Source of the DNA: Flavobacteriaceae bacterium CP2B
GTDB lineage: Bacteria; Bacteroidota; Bacteroidia; Flavobacteriales; Flavobacteriaceae
Length of the DNA: 64,000 nt
Direction: 5' to 3'
NCBI GenBank assembly: GCA_001683825.1
Contig: LXTR01000005.1
Span: forward strand, 45,030-109,029
How positions within the stretch are numbered: the first letter of the stretch is position 1; every line of letters begins with the position of its first letter. The notes beneath the pieces were generated by a model. It saw nothing but the letters and a program-made list of their open reading frames with translations. It was not told the origin of the DNA and made no database searches. Below, piece after piece: positions 1 to 8,701 of this stretch. The position numbers were made by a program, and so were the translations under genes.

Positions 1-1001
1 TCATAGCCCCTGGGCATTTTGTTGCCGTACACCGAGGTGGGGATCCCCGGATATGCCTGCCGGTCTGAGCAAAGCGCATTGGCCGGATCCTGTTTGAAGG
101 GGTAGAAGCCCGCATACGGGTGGGTGAGTCCCCAAAGTGTCAGCACGGGAACGCCAAAATTCGCGGCGAGGTGGGCATTCCCGCTATCCATAGAGAGCAT
201 GAGGTCCAGGTTGGAGATCAGGGCCAGCTCCTCTGCGAAAGGAAACTTGCCCGCCAGGTTCACACAGTGTTCAAATTGGGCCGTCCAAAACGACAGTGCC
301 GCCTGGTCATCGGGCCCTCCAAAGAGCAACAGCCTGTATTTTCCGGAGTCATCCAGGCGTGCTAACACCTCCTCCATCAGCGGTTTGGGGTATTCTTTCC
401 CCGGGAAGGCCGCAAAAGGGGCGATACCAATCCACTGCAGGGCGTCCTTGCCCATGAGGGAACGGGTACTGTCTGCGATGGGTTGCCTGGGCAGGAAATC
501 CACCCGGTCCAGATCTACGGGGTACCCCAGTGCCTCAAATACGCGGGCGTAGCGCTCATGGGTGGTTGGCAGGGGTTCAAAAACCTTTTGTCGCCGGGAA
601 GTCAGCGCCTTCTTTTCGGCCCGGCCCTTGTCTATCTGGTAAACTGGGGGGCCACTCAGGGCAAAGAACCTTTTCAGGATATTGCTCCGCAACACGTTGT
701 GCAGGTCAGCCACGGCATCAAACCGGAGGTCGTGCAACTCGCGATAAAGCTTCCACAATCCCCCAATGCCCTTGTGTTTTCCCCTGACATCGGCCACAAG
801 GACACCAATGCGATCCAGGGGGGCAAAGAGCGGCTTAAAAAACCCGCGGGTCAACACGGTGACCTGCAGGGCCGGGTATTGTTCGGCAAGGGCTTTGAGT
901 ACGGGGATGGTCATGGCAACGTCCCCCATGGCCGACAAACGGATTACCAGGAGTTTCTCAGGCCTATTTTTGTCCACGAAGGACGGGGTTAAGTTCTTCA
1001 T
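1..1001 (-). CDS. Glycosyltransferase family 9 (heptosyltransferase-like), 3' end cut by window edge
   Basis: About 333 residues are visible and the stop lies beyond base 1. The N-terminus has the family's Rossmann opening (EKLLVIRLSAMGDVAM, residues about 15-30), and near residue 270 there is the GT9 donor-site pattern LSMDSGNAHLAANFG. Family members transfer ADP-heptose or related sugars in lipopolysaccharide core synthesis at the inner membrane. The ATG at 1001 is in frame and lies inside the end of the DUF4254 gene, giving a 38-base overlap, so the two are probably co-transcribed and translationally linked. The usual family length is about 340-350, so only the last few residues are missing. 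Family confident; the sugar transferred is not known. Confidence 0.85.
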   Translation of the reverse strand, partial: MKNLTPSFVDKNRPEKLLVIRLSAMGDVAMTIPVLKALAEQYPALQVTVLTRGFFKPLFAPLDRIGVLVADVRGKHKGIGGLWKLYRELHDLRFDAVADLHNVLRSNILKRFFALSGPPVYQIDKGRAEKKALTSRRQKVFEPLPTTHERYARVFEALGYPVDLDRVDFLPRQPIADSTRSLMGKDALQWIGIAPFAAFPGKEYPKPLMEEVLARLDDSGKYRLLLFGGPDDQAALSFWTAQFEHCVNLAGKFPFAEELALISNLDLMLSMDSGNAHLAANFGVPVLTLWGLTHPYAGFYPFKQDPANALCSDRQAYPGIPTSVYGNKMPRGY

Positions 1002-1566
1002 CGTTATACATCTTCATCTGCTTGTATACCTTCATGTATTTTTCGCCCGAGGCAATGTCGTCAAGCAGTTGGTCGATGGCCAGGGAGAGGTCCTTTTTCT
1101 GCTCCAGGAGCACCTTGAGCTTCTCCTGGCACCGGGTCCTGTGCTCCGGGCTGGCATCGGCGCGTCCGGCCTCTTCGCGCATATGGTAGATCTTCAGCGC
1201 CAGGATGGAAAGGCGGTCGATGGCCCAGGCAGGGCTTTCGGTATTGATTCGGGCATCTTCCTTGACTTTGACCGATTGGTATTTTTTTAGGAAATACGAA
1301 TCGATGTATTCCACCAGGTCCGTGCGTTCCTGGTTGCTGGCATCTATTTTCCTTTTCAGTTGCAGGGCGGCCTCCGGATTGATCCCCGGGTCGCGGATCA
1401 GGTCTTCGTAATGCCACTGCACCGTATCAATCCAGTTTTTTTTATACAGCAGGTGGGCTACTTCATCTTTGGGGTACGGGTTGACCAGGGGCTGGTCTAC
1501 CCGGTCCTCCACGTGGTAGGTTGTGATGCTTTCTTCAAAAATCGTAAAGGAAAAGGCGCTGAACAT
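964..1566 (-). CDS. DUF4254 family protein
   Basis: A 200-residue, mostly helical, charged protein with no signal peptide or membrane segment, so probably cytoplasmic. The N-terminal FSFTIFEESITTYHVEDRV and the internal block WAIDRLSILALKIYHMREE (about residues 120-138) match my memory of the DUF4254 family, which is common in Bacteroidota next to a GT9 glycosyltransferase, as here. Function is not established; the overlap with the GT9 gene suggests a role linked to lipopolysaccharide assembly (inference). A TAnnTTTG promoter element lies just upstream. Confidence 0.8.
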   Translation of the reverse strand: MFSAFSFTIFEESITTYHVEDRVDQPLVNPYPKDEVAHLLYKKNWIDTVQWHYEDLIRDPGINPEAALQLKRKIDASNQERTDLVEYIDSYFLKKYQSVKVKEDARINTESPAWAIDRLSILALKIYHMREEAGRADASPEHRTRCQEKLKVLLEQKKDLSLAIDQLLDDIASGEKYMKVYKQMKMYNDEELNPVLRGQK

Positions 1567-1584
1567 AAGACGGTCCGTTTAGGG

Positions 1585-1592
1585 CAAAGATA
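1585..1592 (-). promoter_or_regulatory. Bacteroidota -7 promoter element upstream of DUF4254
   Basis: The minus strand reads TATCTTTG, a match to the TAnnTTTG consensus, 19 bases before the DUF4254 ATG. No TTG at the usual -33 spacing was found, so this is a partial match. Confidence 0.45.
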
Positions 1593-1601
1593 CTTTTTAT
1601 T

Positions 1602-2534
1602 TCAAAACGCCCTGGCGAGCAGCAGGATAAACGGGGCCAGTACCGAGGAGACCAATACCACCTCCCGCACGTTGACGCGCCTGATCACTTCCACGTATTT
1701 GGTTATCAGGGTTGCCGCCGGAAAAAACGTAATGAGCACGGGGTATACGTTTTCATCGGTTTTAAGGAAGGTCACTACCAGGCCGATGGTCATTGATATG
1801 GCGATCAGGCGCACGGTGATGATCCTCCCCAGTCCAAGGGTCCCCATTTTCAGAAAGGCAAGGAAGCCTGCAAGGATCACCAGAATGGCATAGAGCAGCA
1901 ATTTGGTGCTGTAGGAATAGAGGGCCGAAAAATCCCGGTCCAGCGAAAGCGAGAAGGTATAATGTTCCTCCAGGTAGTCCGGCATCCCCATCAGGATCAG
2001 CAAACTGCTTGAAATAAGGATGGCCGCAAGCATGCCACTGAGGGGAACAAGCCAGTTCTTGATGTTCTTGGGCTCGTAAAAGTAGATCGCCACGAATACC
2101 AGGATTAAAAAGAGGAGCGCCCAATCGTAAAAAAGACTGGCCACGGCCGTCCAGAGCGTGGCGTCAAAAATCTTCAATTTGATATTCCTCAGGGATTTCA
2201 GGCTAATAAGCCTCCTGCTGGCCAGCAGGAGGAAAAAGCTGCACATGATGGCGTTGGGTTCTATCAGCACCTCCGGGAACAGCACAATCAGCAATACGAA
2301 ATAGAGCATCGCAAAGGCATTGCTCCCGGTAATCTGGTTGCGTTTCACAATAAAATTCACCAGGAAAACACTGAAGCACAGTACTCCCAGCAGCAGCAGT
2401 TGTACCACTACTTCCTCAGGGGAATAGCCCCTGTCAAAGCGCAGCAGGTGTATCGCCCAGTAAAAAACAGAGAGGAAACCCAGGAGCAACAGGTAGTTTA
2501 CGGGCTTTGTTTTGCCAAAAATGCTTGAAATCAT
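1602..2534 (-). CDS. DUF6427 family polytopic membrane protein
   Basis: A 310-residue very hydrophobic protein with about eight to nine predicted transmembrane segments and almost no soluble loops. The opening MISSIFGKTKPVNYLLLLG is typical, as I recall, of the DUF6427 family of Flavobacteriia. The length is normal for that family. No catalytic motif is visible and the function is unknown. It lies upstream of and in the same direction as DUF4254 and GT9, and diverges from the DUF6341 gene across about 39 bases. Confidence 0.75.
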   Translation of the reverse strand: MISSIFGKTKPVNYLLLLGFLSVFYWAIHLLRFDRGYSPEEVVVQLLLLGVLCFSVFLVNFIVKRNQITGSNAFAMLYFVLLIVLFPEVLIEPNAIMCSFFLLLASRRLISLKSLRNIKLKIFDATLWTAVASLFYDWALLFLILVFVAIYFYEPKNIKNWLVPLSGMLAAILISSSLLILMGMPDYLEEHYTFSLSLDRDFSALYSYSTKLLLYAILVILAGFLAFLKMGTLGLGRIITVRLIAISMTIGLVVTFLKTDENVYPVLITFFPAATLITKYVEVIRRVNVREVVLVSSVLAPFILLLARAF

Positions 2535-2554
2535 CCCGGGTTTTTATATTTTTG
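2525..2554 (+). promoter_or_regulatory. Full Bacteroidota promoter (TTG-N19-TAnnTTTG) for the DUF6341 gene
   Basis: TTG at 2525-2527, a 19-base spacer and TATTTTTG at 2547-2554 match the Bacteroidota primary sigma-factor consensus at both boxes. The downstream ATG is at 2574, giving a leader of about 15 bases. The -33 box lies within the start of the divergent DUF6427 gene. Confidence 0.65.
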
Positions 2555-2573
2555 TAAGGTAAATATAACCAAG

Positions 2574-2795
2574 ATGAGAGCATTTTTTGAGGGCATAGAG
2601 GATTTATTCGTGAACCATTTGTTCTGGCCTTTTGATTTTTTCAGGTTTATGGAAAATTGGTGGTCTGCCAATGTGATCAACTGGATTTTTGTCATTATTG
2701 GGATGGTGGCGATGACCTATTGGCTCAAAGAACTTAAAGGCTTCAATGACCGGGGCGAAGAAGACAAGAGCGTTACCGCCCATTCTTACCTGTAA
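2574..2795 (+). CDS. DUF6341 family small membrane protein
   Basis: A 73-residue protein with one clear transmembrane segment (about residues 32-50, VINWIFVIIGMVAMTYWL), an aromatic-rich N-terminal amphipathic stretch and a charged C-terminal tail. It resembles the small Flavobacteriia family DUF6341, which I recall being mis-named uracil phosphoribosyltransferase in older annotations; nothing here supports that enzyme. It has a well-formed promoter of its own. Function is unknown. Confidence 0.7.
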   Translation: MRAFFEGIEDLFVNHLFWPFDFFRFMENWWSANVINWIFVIIGMVAMTYWLKELKGFNDRGEEDKSVTAHSYL

Positions 2796-2797
2796 CC

Positions 2798-2824
2798 GGC
2801 GGGTCGTATGCGAGTGATCCCGCC
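2798..2824. terminator. Possible hairpin between convergent DUF6341 and purD genes
   Basis: GGCGGG at 2798-2803 pairs with CCCGCC at 2819-2824 around a 15-base loop, in the gap where two genes converge. There is no T tract, so a role in termination is only suggested by position. Confidence 0.3.
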
Positions 2825-2832
2825 TGGGTCCC

Positions 2833-4104
2833 CTACAGGTCGAACCCGATATCCTTCCGATAGTACATACCACTGAAGTGGATTTTGGCCACATTCCGGT
2901 ACGCCGTGGCGAGGGCTTCCTTATGGTCCCTGCCAAAAGCGGTAATCGCCAATACCCGGCCCCCATTGGTCAAAACCACATCATCCTTTAGCGTTGTTCC
3001 CGCATGGAAAGGGATGGCGTCTGCCACTGATGACAGCCCCGAAATGGGCTTTCCTTTTTCATAGGCCCCCGGGTAGCCCCCGGATACGGTCATTACAGTG
3101 GTGGCTGAACGGTCGTCTATTTGCAGGTCGATTTCGTCCAGGCGTTCTTCGGCTACCGCGCGGAACACCTCCAGGAGGTCGTTTTTAACCCGTGGGATCA
3201 CCACTTCGGTCTCCGGGTCGCCCATCCGCACATTGTATTCGATCACCATAGGATCGGCACCTACCTTGATCAACCCGATAAAAATAAAACCCTTATAGGG
3301 GATGTTGTCCTTTTTAAGCCCCGCTATGGTGGGTTTAACAATGCGGCTGTGGATCTTGTCGACAAATTCGCGATCGGCGAAGGGAACCGGTGATACGGCA
3401 CCCATGCCCCCGGTATTGAGGCCCGTGTCGCCCTCCCCGATACGCTTGTAGTCCTTGGCCATGGGCAGGACCTTGTAATTCTCGCCATCGGTAAGCACGA
3501 AGCAGGAGAGTTCTATGCCCGACAGGAATTCCTCGATTACGACCGTCCTGCTCGCCGCCCCGAATTTGGCATCCTGGAGCATGGCCCTGAGCTCGTTCTT
3601 CGCTTCCCCGAGGTCCTGGAGGATCAGCACCCCTTTCCCGGCCGCCAGGCCATCGGCCTTCAGCACATAGGGCGGTGTCATTTTCTCGAGGAAACGGTAC
3701 CCTTCCTGCAACTGGCCTGCGGTAAAGCTTTGGTAGGCCGCAGTAGGGATCTGGTGGCGTGCCATGAACTCCTTGGCAAATTCCTTGCTCCCCTCCAGGG
3801 TGGCGGCCAGTTTTTGGGGCCCGATCACCGGGACATGTTTCAGGGACGCATCGGAAAGAAAAAAATCATGGAGCCCGTTTACCAGGGGGTCTTCCGGGCC
3901 CACAACCACCAAATGGATCTCTTTTTCGAGGACGGCTTCCCGGATAGCGGGAAAATCATTCACCCCCATGGGGAGGTTGTTGGCGATGGCCGCAGTGCCG
4001 GCATTTCCGGGCGCGACGAAGAGTTGCGTCAGGCCGGGGCTTTGTACAAGTTTCCAGGCGAGGGTGTGTTCGCGCCCGCCGGAACCGAGGATCAATACGT
4101 TCAT
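2833..4104 (-). CDS. purD: Phosphoribosylamine--glycine ligase
   Basis: ATP-grasp enzyme that joins 5-phosphoribosylamine and glycine to form GAR in de novo purine synthesis, cytoplasmic. The protein starts MNVLILGSGGREHTLAWKL; the ATG at 4104 is preferred over the in-frame ATG six codons upstream because the glycine-rich loop then sits at the normal N-terminal position. The ATP-grasp region includes VLKADGLAAGKGVLI and EEFLSGIELSCFVLTDG, followed by the GMGAVSP block. The length of 423 residues is normal. It converges with the DUF6341 gene. Confidence 0.97.
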   Translation of the reverse strand: MNVLILGSGGREHTLAWKLVQSPGLTQLFVAPGNAGTAAIANNLPMGVNDFPAIREAVLEKEIHLVVVGPEDPLVNGLHDFFLSDASLKHVPVIGPQKLAATLEGSKEFAKEFMARHQIPTAAYQSFTAGQLQEGYRFLEKMTPPYVLKADGLAAGKGVLILQDLGEAKNELRAMLQDAKFGAASRTVVIEEFLSGIELSCFVLTDGENYKVLPMAKDYKRIGEGDTGLNTGGMGAVSPVPFADREFVDKIHSRIVKPTIAGLKKDNIPYKGFIFIGLIKVGADPMVIEYNVRMGDPETEVVIPRVKNDLLEVFRAVAEERLDEIDLQIDDRSATTVMTVSGGYPGAYEKGKPISGLSSVADAIPFHAGTTLKDDVVLTNGGRVLAITAFGRDHKEALATAYRNVAKIHFSGMYYRKDIGFDL

Positions 4105-4142
4105 TTTTTCTGCTTTGGGCAAAAATAGGGCTTGGCCCTGAC

Positions 4143-5126
4143 TTATAACGGGTTTTTGTTGAATTCCCTGTGGTGCTTTTGCGCTAATTCCCCGGGGGGG
4201 AGGGATTTAAAATATTCAAAAACCTTTTTAAGGCCCTCGGCCCGCTCTACCCTGGGCTCCCAGTCCAATAGCTGCCTGGCCCTTGTAATGTCTGGTTGTC
4301 GCTGCATGGGATCGTCCTGCGGCAGGGGTTTGTATATAATCTTCTGCGTGGTCCCGGTAAGTTTGATAATCTCCTCGGCAAATTCCTTGATAGTGGTTTC
4401 ATGGGGGTTGCCGATGTTGATGGGGTCGGTATAGTCACTCATCAGCAAGCGGTAGATGCCCTCCACCTGGTCATCGATGTAGCAGAAAGACCTGGTTTGC
4501 TTCCCGTCCCCGAAAACGGTGAGGTCTTCCCCCCGCAGCGCCTGCCCCAAAAAAGTAGGCACTACCCGCCCGTCATTCAGCCGCATCCTGGAGCCGTAGG
4601 TGTTAAAGATGCGGACAATACGGGTATCCACCTTGTGGAAGCGGTGGTAGGCCATGGTAATGGATTCCATAAAGCGCTTGGCTTCATCGTAAACCCCCCT
4701 GGGGCCAATGGGGCTGACATTGCCAAAATAATCTTCGTTCTGCGGGTGTACCAGGGGGTCGCCGTATACCTCCGAGGTGGAGGCCACCAGGATCCTGGCC
4801 TTTTTTTCCTTGGCGAGCCCCAGCAGGTTGAGGGTCCCCAAAGACCCCACTTTTAAGGTCTGAATGGGGATCTTGAGGTAATCGATAGGACTGGCCGGGG
4901 AGGCAAAATGCAGTATGTAATCCAGCTTGCCGGGGACATGGACAAACTTGGTCACATCGTGGTGGTAAAACTCAAAATGCTCCAGGGGGAAGAGGTGTTC
5001 TATGTTCTTGAGGTCCCCGGTGATCAGGTTGTCCATGGCAATGACATGGAACCCCTCCCTGATAAAACGGTCGCAAAGGTGCGACCCCAAAAACCCTGCT
5101 CCGCCCGTAATGAGTACTTTTTTCAT
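4143..5126 (-). CDS. UDP-glucuronate decarboxylase (UDP-xylose synthase), SDR family
   Basis: Extended short-chain dehydrogenase that decarboxylates UDP-glucuronate to UDP-xylose using bound NAD. The Rossmann motif [10 protein letters not shown] is at residues 8-17 and the catalytic pair Y146/K150 sits in GVYDEAKRF, with STSEVYG before it, which is the pattern of UXS rather than of general epimerases. The 327-residue length fits. It is the outermost gene of the polysaccharide locus on this side, 82 bases downstream of the sugar transferase. No UDP-glucose dehydrogenase for its substrate is present in this window. Confidence 0.88.
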   Translation of the reverse strand: MKKVLITGGAGFLGSHLCDRFIREGFHVIAMDNLITGDLKNIEHLFPLEHFEFYHHDVTKFVHVPGKLDYILHFASPASPIDYLKIPIQTLKVGSLGTLNLLGLAKEKKARILVASTSEVYGDPLVHPQNEDYFGNVSPIGPRGVYDEAKRFMESITMAYHRFHKVDTRIVRIFNTYGSRMRLNDGRVVPTFLGQALRGEDLTVFGDGKQTRSFCYIDDQVEGIYRLLMSDYTDPINIGNPHETTIKEFAEEIIKLTGTTQKIIYKPLPQDDPMQRQPDITRARQLLDWEPRVERAEGLKKVFEYFKSLPPGELAQKHHREFNKNPL

Positions 5127-5208
5127 CCTGTTGTTTTGATCTGTAGATGCCAGTAGGGCATCCCGGTTCCCTTTTAAATATAGTCTATTTGTCTTCTCAG
5201 CGGCGCAT

Positions 5209-6561
5209 TCAATAGGCCTTTTCCTCTCCCTTGAACATATTCAGCACCGTCTGGAGGATAATTTTCAGGTCCAGGAAAAAAGACCAGTTTTCAATATAGA
5301 AAATATCAAACTTAATGCGTCCCTGGATGTCCATATCGTGTTCAATCTCGCCCCTGTAGCCCCGTACCTGGGCCAGGCCGGTGATCCCCGGTTTCACAAA
5401 ATGCCGCAGCATGTACTTATCAACCTTGTTGGCGTATTCATCGGTATGCTTCAACATATGCGGCCTGGGGCCTACCACCGACATATTCCCGAACAGCACG
5501 TTGTAGAACTGTGGGAGCTCATCGATACTGGTCTTGCGGATAAACTTCCCTATGGTGGTCACCCGCATGTCATTTTTCCCGGCCTGTACCTGGTCGGCAT
5601 TGCGGTTCATCGCCATGGAACGGAACTTAAAACATTGGAATTCCTTGTTGTCCAGGCCCGTCCTTCGCTGTATGAAGAAGATCGGCCCCTTGGATTCAAG
5701 CCGGATCAGGATGGCGAGGATCGGGGCTATCCATATAAGCAGGCCAAAGATGACAAAAAGGGAAAAAACCACATCAAAAGAACGCTTCAAAAGGGCGTTC
5801 AGGGGGTCGTGAAGCGGAATATCCCTAAGTGACAGTATGGGCAGGTAGTCATAGTATTCCAATTTCAGTTTTTTCGAGTAGATGTTCTTGTTGTCAGGGA
5901 GGAATTTGATGGTTTTAAGGTTGTTGTCCGCGAAATTGATGAGCTCGGCTATCTCCTCATTTTTCAGTTCTGAAACCGAACAGTATATTTCGTCTATGCT
6001 ATTCCTGACCAGGAAAAGAAAACATTCATGGAGTTGGAATGTGGGTTCCCGCGGGCAAAATTGCCGGATAAACTTATACCCGTATTCCACTCGTTCGTCA
6101 AAGACTTTGATGAGTTGTGCGGTTTTTTTATTATCGCCGATGACGACTACCTTCCTGGTATTGCCGTGATATGTTTCACGGTACCTCATCAACAAAACAT
6201 AGCTAATAAATTTTACGGAGGCGACAACCAACATGACCAGCCCCGCGTATTGAGCCAGGGCGAGCCGGCTCATATTGGGCTGCTTAAAAAACCCTATAAA
6301 CGCATAGAGGATCAGGAAAAAAAACACAAACTGGACAAACAGCAACCGAAGTATGTGGGTCACCTTGGTATAGCGATGTATGACGTAAAATTCTATCTTA
6401 AAGGCTATGACCACCCAGCAAAGAGAAATATACCCGTGAAAGAGTATCGCTTCAACCAGGTTGATCGGGAGGAAATACGCGAAGAGGTTGATGATCATTA
6501 GATCTATCAAATACGACATGGGCGTAATCAGGTCCGAATTTCTGCCAATGGTGAAGAACAT
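5209..6561 (-). CDS. Polyprenyl-phosphate sugar-1-phosphate transferase (WcaJ/WbaP-like)
   Basis: Initiating transferase that moves a sugar 1-phosphate from a nucleotide sugar to undecaprenyl phosphate at the inner membrane, starting the repeat unit. The N-terminal half (about residues 10-140) has four hydrophobic segments, then a CoA-binding-like domain with [12 protein letters not shown], then a fifth membrane stretch at about 265-290 and the catalytic domain. Signature blocks are [30 protein letters not shown] and [14 protein letters not shown]. Length is 450, normal for the large bifunctional-topology class. Which sugar it uses cannot be read from the sequence. Confidence 0.92.
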   Translation of the reverse strand: MFFTIGRNSDLITPMSYLIDLMIINLFAYFLPINLVEAILFHGYISLCWVVIAFKIEFYVIHRYTKVTHILRLLFVQFVFFFLILYAFIGFFKQPNMSRLALAQYAGLVMLVVASVKFISYVLLMRYRETYHGNTRKVVVIGDNKKTAQLIKVFDERVEYGYKFIRQFCPREPTFQLHECFLFLVRNSIDEIYCSVSELKNEEIAELINFADNNLKTIKFLPDNKNIYSKKLKLEYYDYLPILSLRDIPLHDPLNALLKRSFDVVFSLFVIFGLLIWIAPILAILIRLESKGPIFFIQRRTGLDNKEFQCFKFRSMAMNRNADQVQAGKNDMRVTTIGKFIRKTSIDELPQFYNVLFGNMSVVGPRPHMLKHTDEYANKVDKYMLRHFVKPGITGLAQVRGYRGEIEHDMDIQGRIKFDIFYIENWSFFLDLKIILQTVLNMFKGEEKAY

Positions 6562-6585
6562 AAACGACTATAGTTCAGGAGCGTC

Positions 6586-6593
6586 CAAAAGTA
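6586..6593 (-). promoter_or_regulatory. -7 promoter element upstream of the sugar transferase
   Basis: The minus strand reads TACTTTTG (TAnnTTTG) 25 bases before the sugar-transferase ATG, in an AT-rich gap. No matching -33 TTG was found. Confidence 0.4.
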
Positions 6594-6675
6594 TCAAAAT
6601 ATATATTTATTCAGGCGTTTAAACCCAACATCCACAACCCTGCATTAAAGAGGGCCCTCAGGTCCTTCAAAGCCT

Positions 6676-7878
6676 TCAGATGGGGTACAGGTATTCTTTA
6701 TGGTTGTTGTCCCCGCGAAAACCACACAAGAACAGGCTGGCGAACAACGCGAAATACTCGATCCCCTTGATACGCACCATCATAGATTCTGTAAGGTTTG
6801 CGATAATAAATGCGAGAAAGATAAGGCTAAAAAGCGGGTCTCTCCTATAAATGCTCAACAGCAACAGGAATCCAAGCGATATCGCGTAAACAAACCCGCC
6901 AAAGGCCCCATTGGTGCTTAGGTATTCCAGGAACTGGTTATGCGCGTTGTAGTTTTTGGAAGCTGCCAGCTCATACCCTTTCTCCATAAATTTTTCATTC
7001 CTTAGCGCCTGTACATTTCCATAGCCGACACCCAAAAACGGGTTTTCCTGAAAAATCTCGTATGAAACTTCCCAGCGCTGGACGCGTTTGTCGTCTACCA
7101 CGATTTCCGGTGAAAACATTTTATCCCTCATGTAATCGCTCCCAATCAATATAAAAACCGAGGAGCATGCCAGGATCCCAAGCAGCAGGATACCCACCTG
7201 CCACCTTTTGTGCTGCATTTGGTTTACCAGTAAAAACACAAAAAAGAACAGGAATAGGAAGAGTGGCATCCTGCTTGCCAGCTGAAGCAAGCCAAACATC
7301 AGGAGCAGTGATACCAGCACCTTAATCCTTTTATTGAATAGCCGGTCCTGGATAAGAAACAGGATGGAGGTAACGACAAATAGGCCCAGGTAGGTGGGAT
7401 GCGTGTCTGCGACGGCCGTAAAGCGTTGTCCCACATGATCCGACGCATAGAAGCTAAGCAGGGGTTCGTTATTCCCGATCATTACTACGGCCAGCTGCAC
7501 ATAGCAGATGATCAGGGTAACCACGCAGCCCCAGGTAAGCGCCAGGAAAACTTGTCGCTTGTGAGCGGCAAAATGTTTATAGTCCGGCAAAATTGCCAAT
7601 GGCACCAAAACGAGCGACCAATATTTCTCCAGGTAATGGAAGCCTGCCAAAGAACCGCCGTAAAAAGAGGCCCAAAGCGCCAGGACAAAGAAACACCATA
7701 CAGGCCAGCCCCTGATGAGGAATTGCTTCATTTCCATGCCTCGCCACCGGTAAATGAGGTCGGTCACCGCCAGCGCGATAAAAACCGCCAACAGCATATT
7801 ATTGAGGCGCATGTACATGGGAAGGGTGAACACTGCCATGTAGAGTGCCCCTGATTTCAACCTCCGTAAATTCTCCAT
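6676..7878 (-). CDS. O-antigen ligase/polymerase family protein (Wzy/WaaL-like), copy 1
   Basis: A 400-residue polytopic membrane protein with about ten hydrophobic segments and a large external loop before the last three. That loop ends in NAHNQFLEYLSTNGAFGG, the conserved His-containing signature of the Wzy_C/O-antigen ligase superfamily. Members either polymerise undecaprenyl-linked repeat units or transfer polymer to lipid A core on the periplasmic face. It lies 85 bases downstream of the WecG-like gene in the acylation cassette. Ligase and polymerase cannot be told apart by sequence reading; two further relatives are in the same locus. Confidence 0.85.
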   Translation of the reverse strand: MENLRRLKSGALYMAVFTLPMYMRLNNMLLAVFIALAVTDLIYRWRGMEMKQFLIRGWPVWCFFVLALWASFYGGSLAGFHYLEKYWSLVLVPLAILPDYKHFAAHKRQVFLALTWGCVVTLIICYVQLAVVMIGNNEPLLSFYASDHVGQRFTAVADTHPTYLGLFVVTSILFLIQDRLFNKRIKVLVSLLLMFGLLQLASRMPLFLFLFFFVFLLVNQMQHKRWQVGILLLGILACSSVFILIGSDYMRDKMFSPEIVVDDKRVQRWEVSYEIFQENPFLGVGYGNVQALRNEKFMEKGYELAASKNYNAHNQFLEYLSTNGAFGGFVYAISLGFLLLLSIYRRDPLFSLIFLAFIIANLTESMMVRIKGIEYFALFASLFLCGFRGDNNHKEYLYPI

Positions 7879-7963
7879 GGCCGCTAATTTTTATCCTTGT
7901 TGATCGCGATGACGGGCTCTGTCAGGAACCGGTTCAATACTCCTCTTACCTTTCTTTCGGGCG

Positions 7964-8701
7964 TCATAGTTTAAAACGTTCTTTAAGCACCAGCAGTATA
8001 AATTTTGAATTCCCGATGAGATACCGCTTCCACATCCTTTTTGGTTCTTGTATGAATCTAAAAAACCATTCCAGGCCCACCCGCTGCATCCAAACAGGGG
8101 CCCTTTTGACTTTCCCCGCGACCACATCAAAGCTGCCCCCTACCCCCATGATGAAATTTACCCCGGTCAAGTGTTCCCGGTTCTCGTATAAGAAGTTTTC
8201 CTTGGTGGGCGAACTAATGGCCACGAACAGTATATGGGCCTTGCTTTCTGCAATACTTTTCGCGATGTCCTTTTCTTCATCCTTGTTGAAATACCCGTTT
8301 CGGTAACCCGCTATAATGCCGGGAGAATACTGCTGTGAAAATTCATCCGCCACGGCTTTAACCACCTCCTCTTTTGCCCCCAGCAGGTACACCCTATGGC
8401 CTTTGCTATGGGCCATTGCAACCAGCTTTATCATCAGGTCGATGCCAGCAACCCGCTCTTTCAGGGGCTTGCCCAAAAACCGGGACGCCCAGACCACAGC
8501 CTGCCCATCGGCATTTATCAAATCGGATCCATTAACGCTTTGCCGCAGTTGCAGGTCGGTCTGCATCGCTACAATCTTCCCGGCATTGACCACCACGTGG
8601 TGCATTTGCCTGCCTTCGGCAATGGTATCCTCAATTTGCTGCAGGGTCTCCTGCATGGAAAGGTTGTCAATGGCGGTATTCAGAAAGTGTACCCTGTTCA
8701 T
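7964..8701 (-). CDS. WecG/TagA/CpsF family glycosyltransferase (GT26)
   Basis: A 245-residue enzyme of the family that adds N-acetylmannosamine or its uronate to a lipid-linked sugar. The family motif VVVNAGKIVAM is at about residues 36-46, the catalytic-type Asp is D65 in INADGQAVVWAS, and FVAISSPTKENFLYEN is near residue 180. The start ATG overlaps the stop of the upstream deacetylase by four bases. wecB and wecC in the same locus can supply UDP-ManNAcA, so transfer of ManNAcA is a reasonable inference. A membrane-binding C-terminal helix rich in Phe, Trp and Arg is visible. Confidence 0.9.
   Translation of the reverse strand: MNRVHFLNTAIDNLSMQETLQQIEDTIAEGRQMHHVVVNAGKIVAMQTDLQLRQSVNGSDLINADGQAVVWASRFLGKPLKERVAGIDLMIKLVAMAHSKGHRVYLLGAKEEVVKAVADEFSQQYSPGIIAGYRNGYFNKDEEKDIAKSIAESKAHILFVAISSPTKENFLYENREHLTGVNFIMGVGGSFDVVAGKVKRAPVWMQRVGLEWFFRFIQEPKRMWKRYLIGNSKFILLVLKERFKL

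Noticed and set aside
2574..2795. Uracil phosphoribosyltransferase
   Set aside because: An older label sometimes attached to this small family; the 73-residue protein has one membrane segment and no phosphoribosyltransferase motif.
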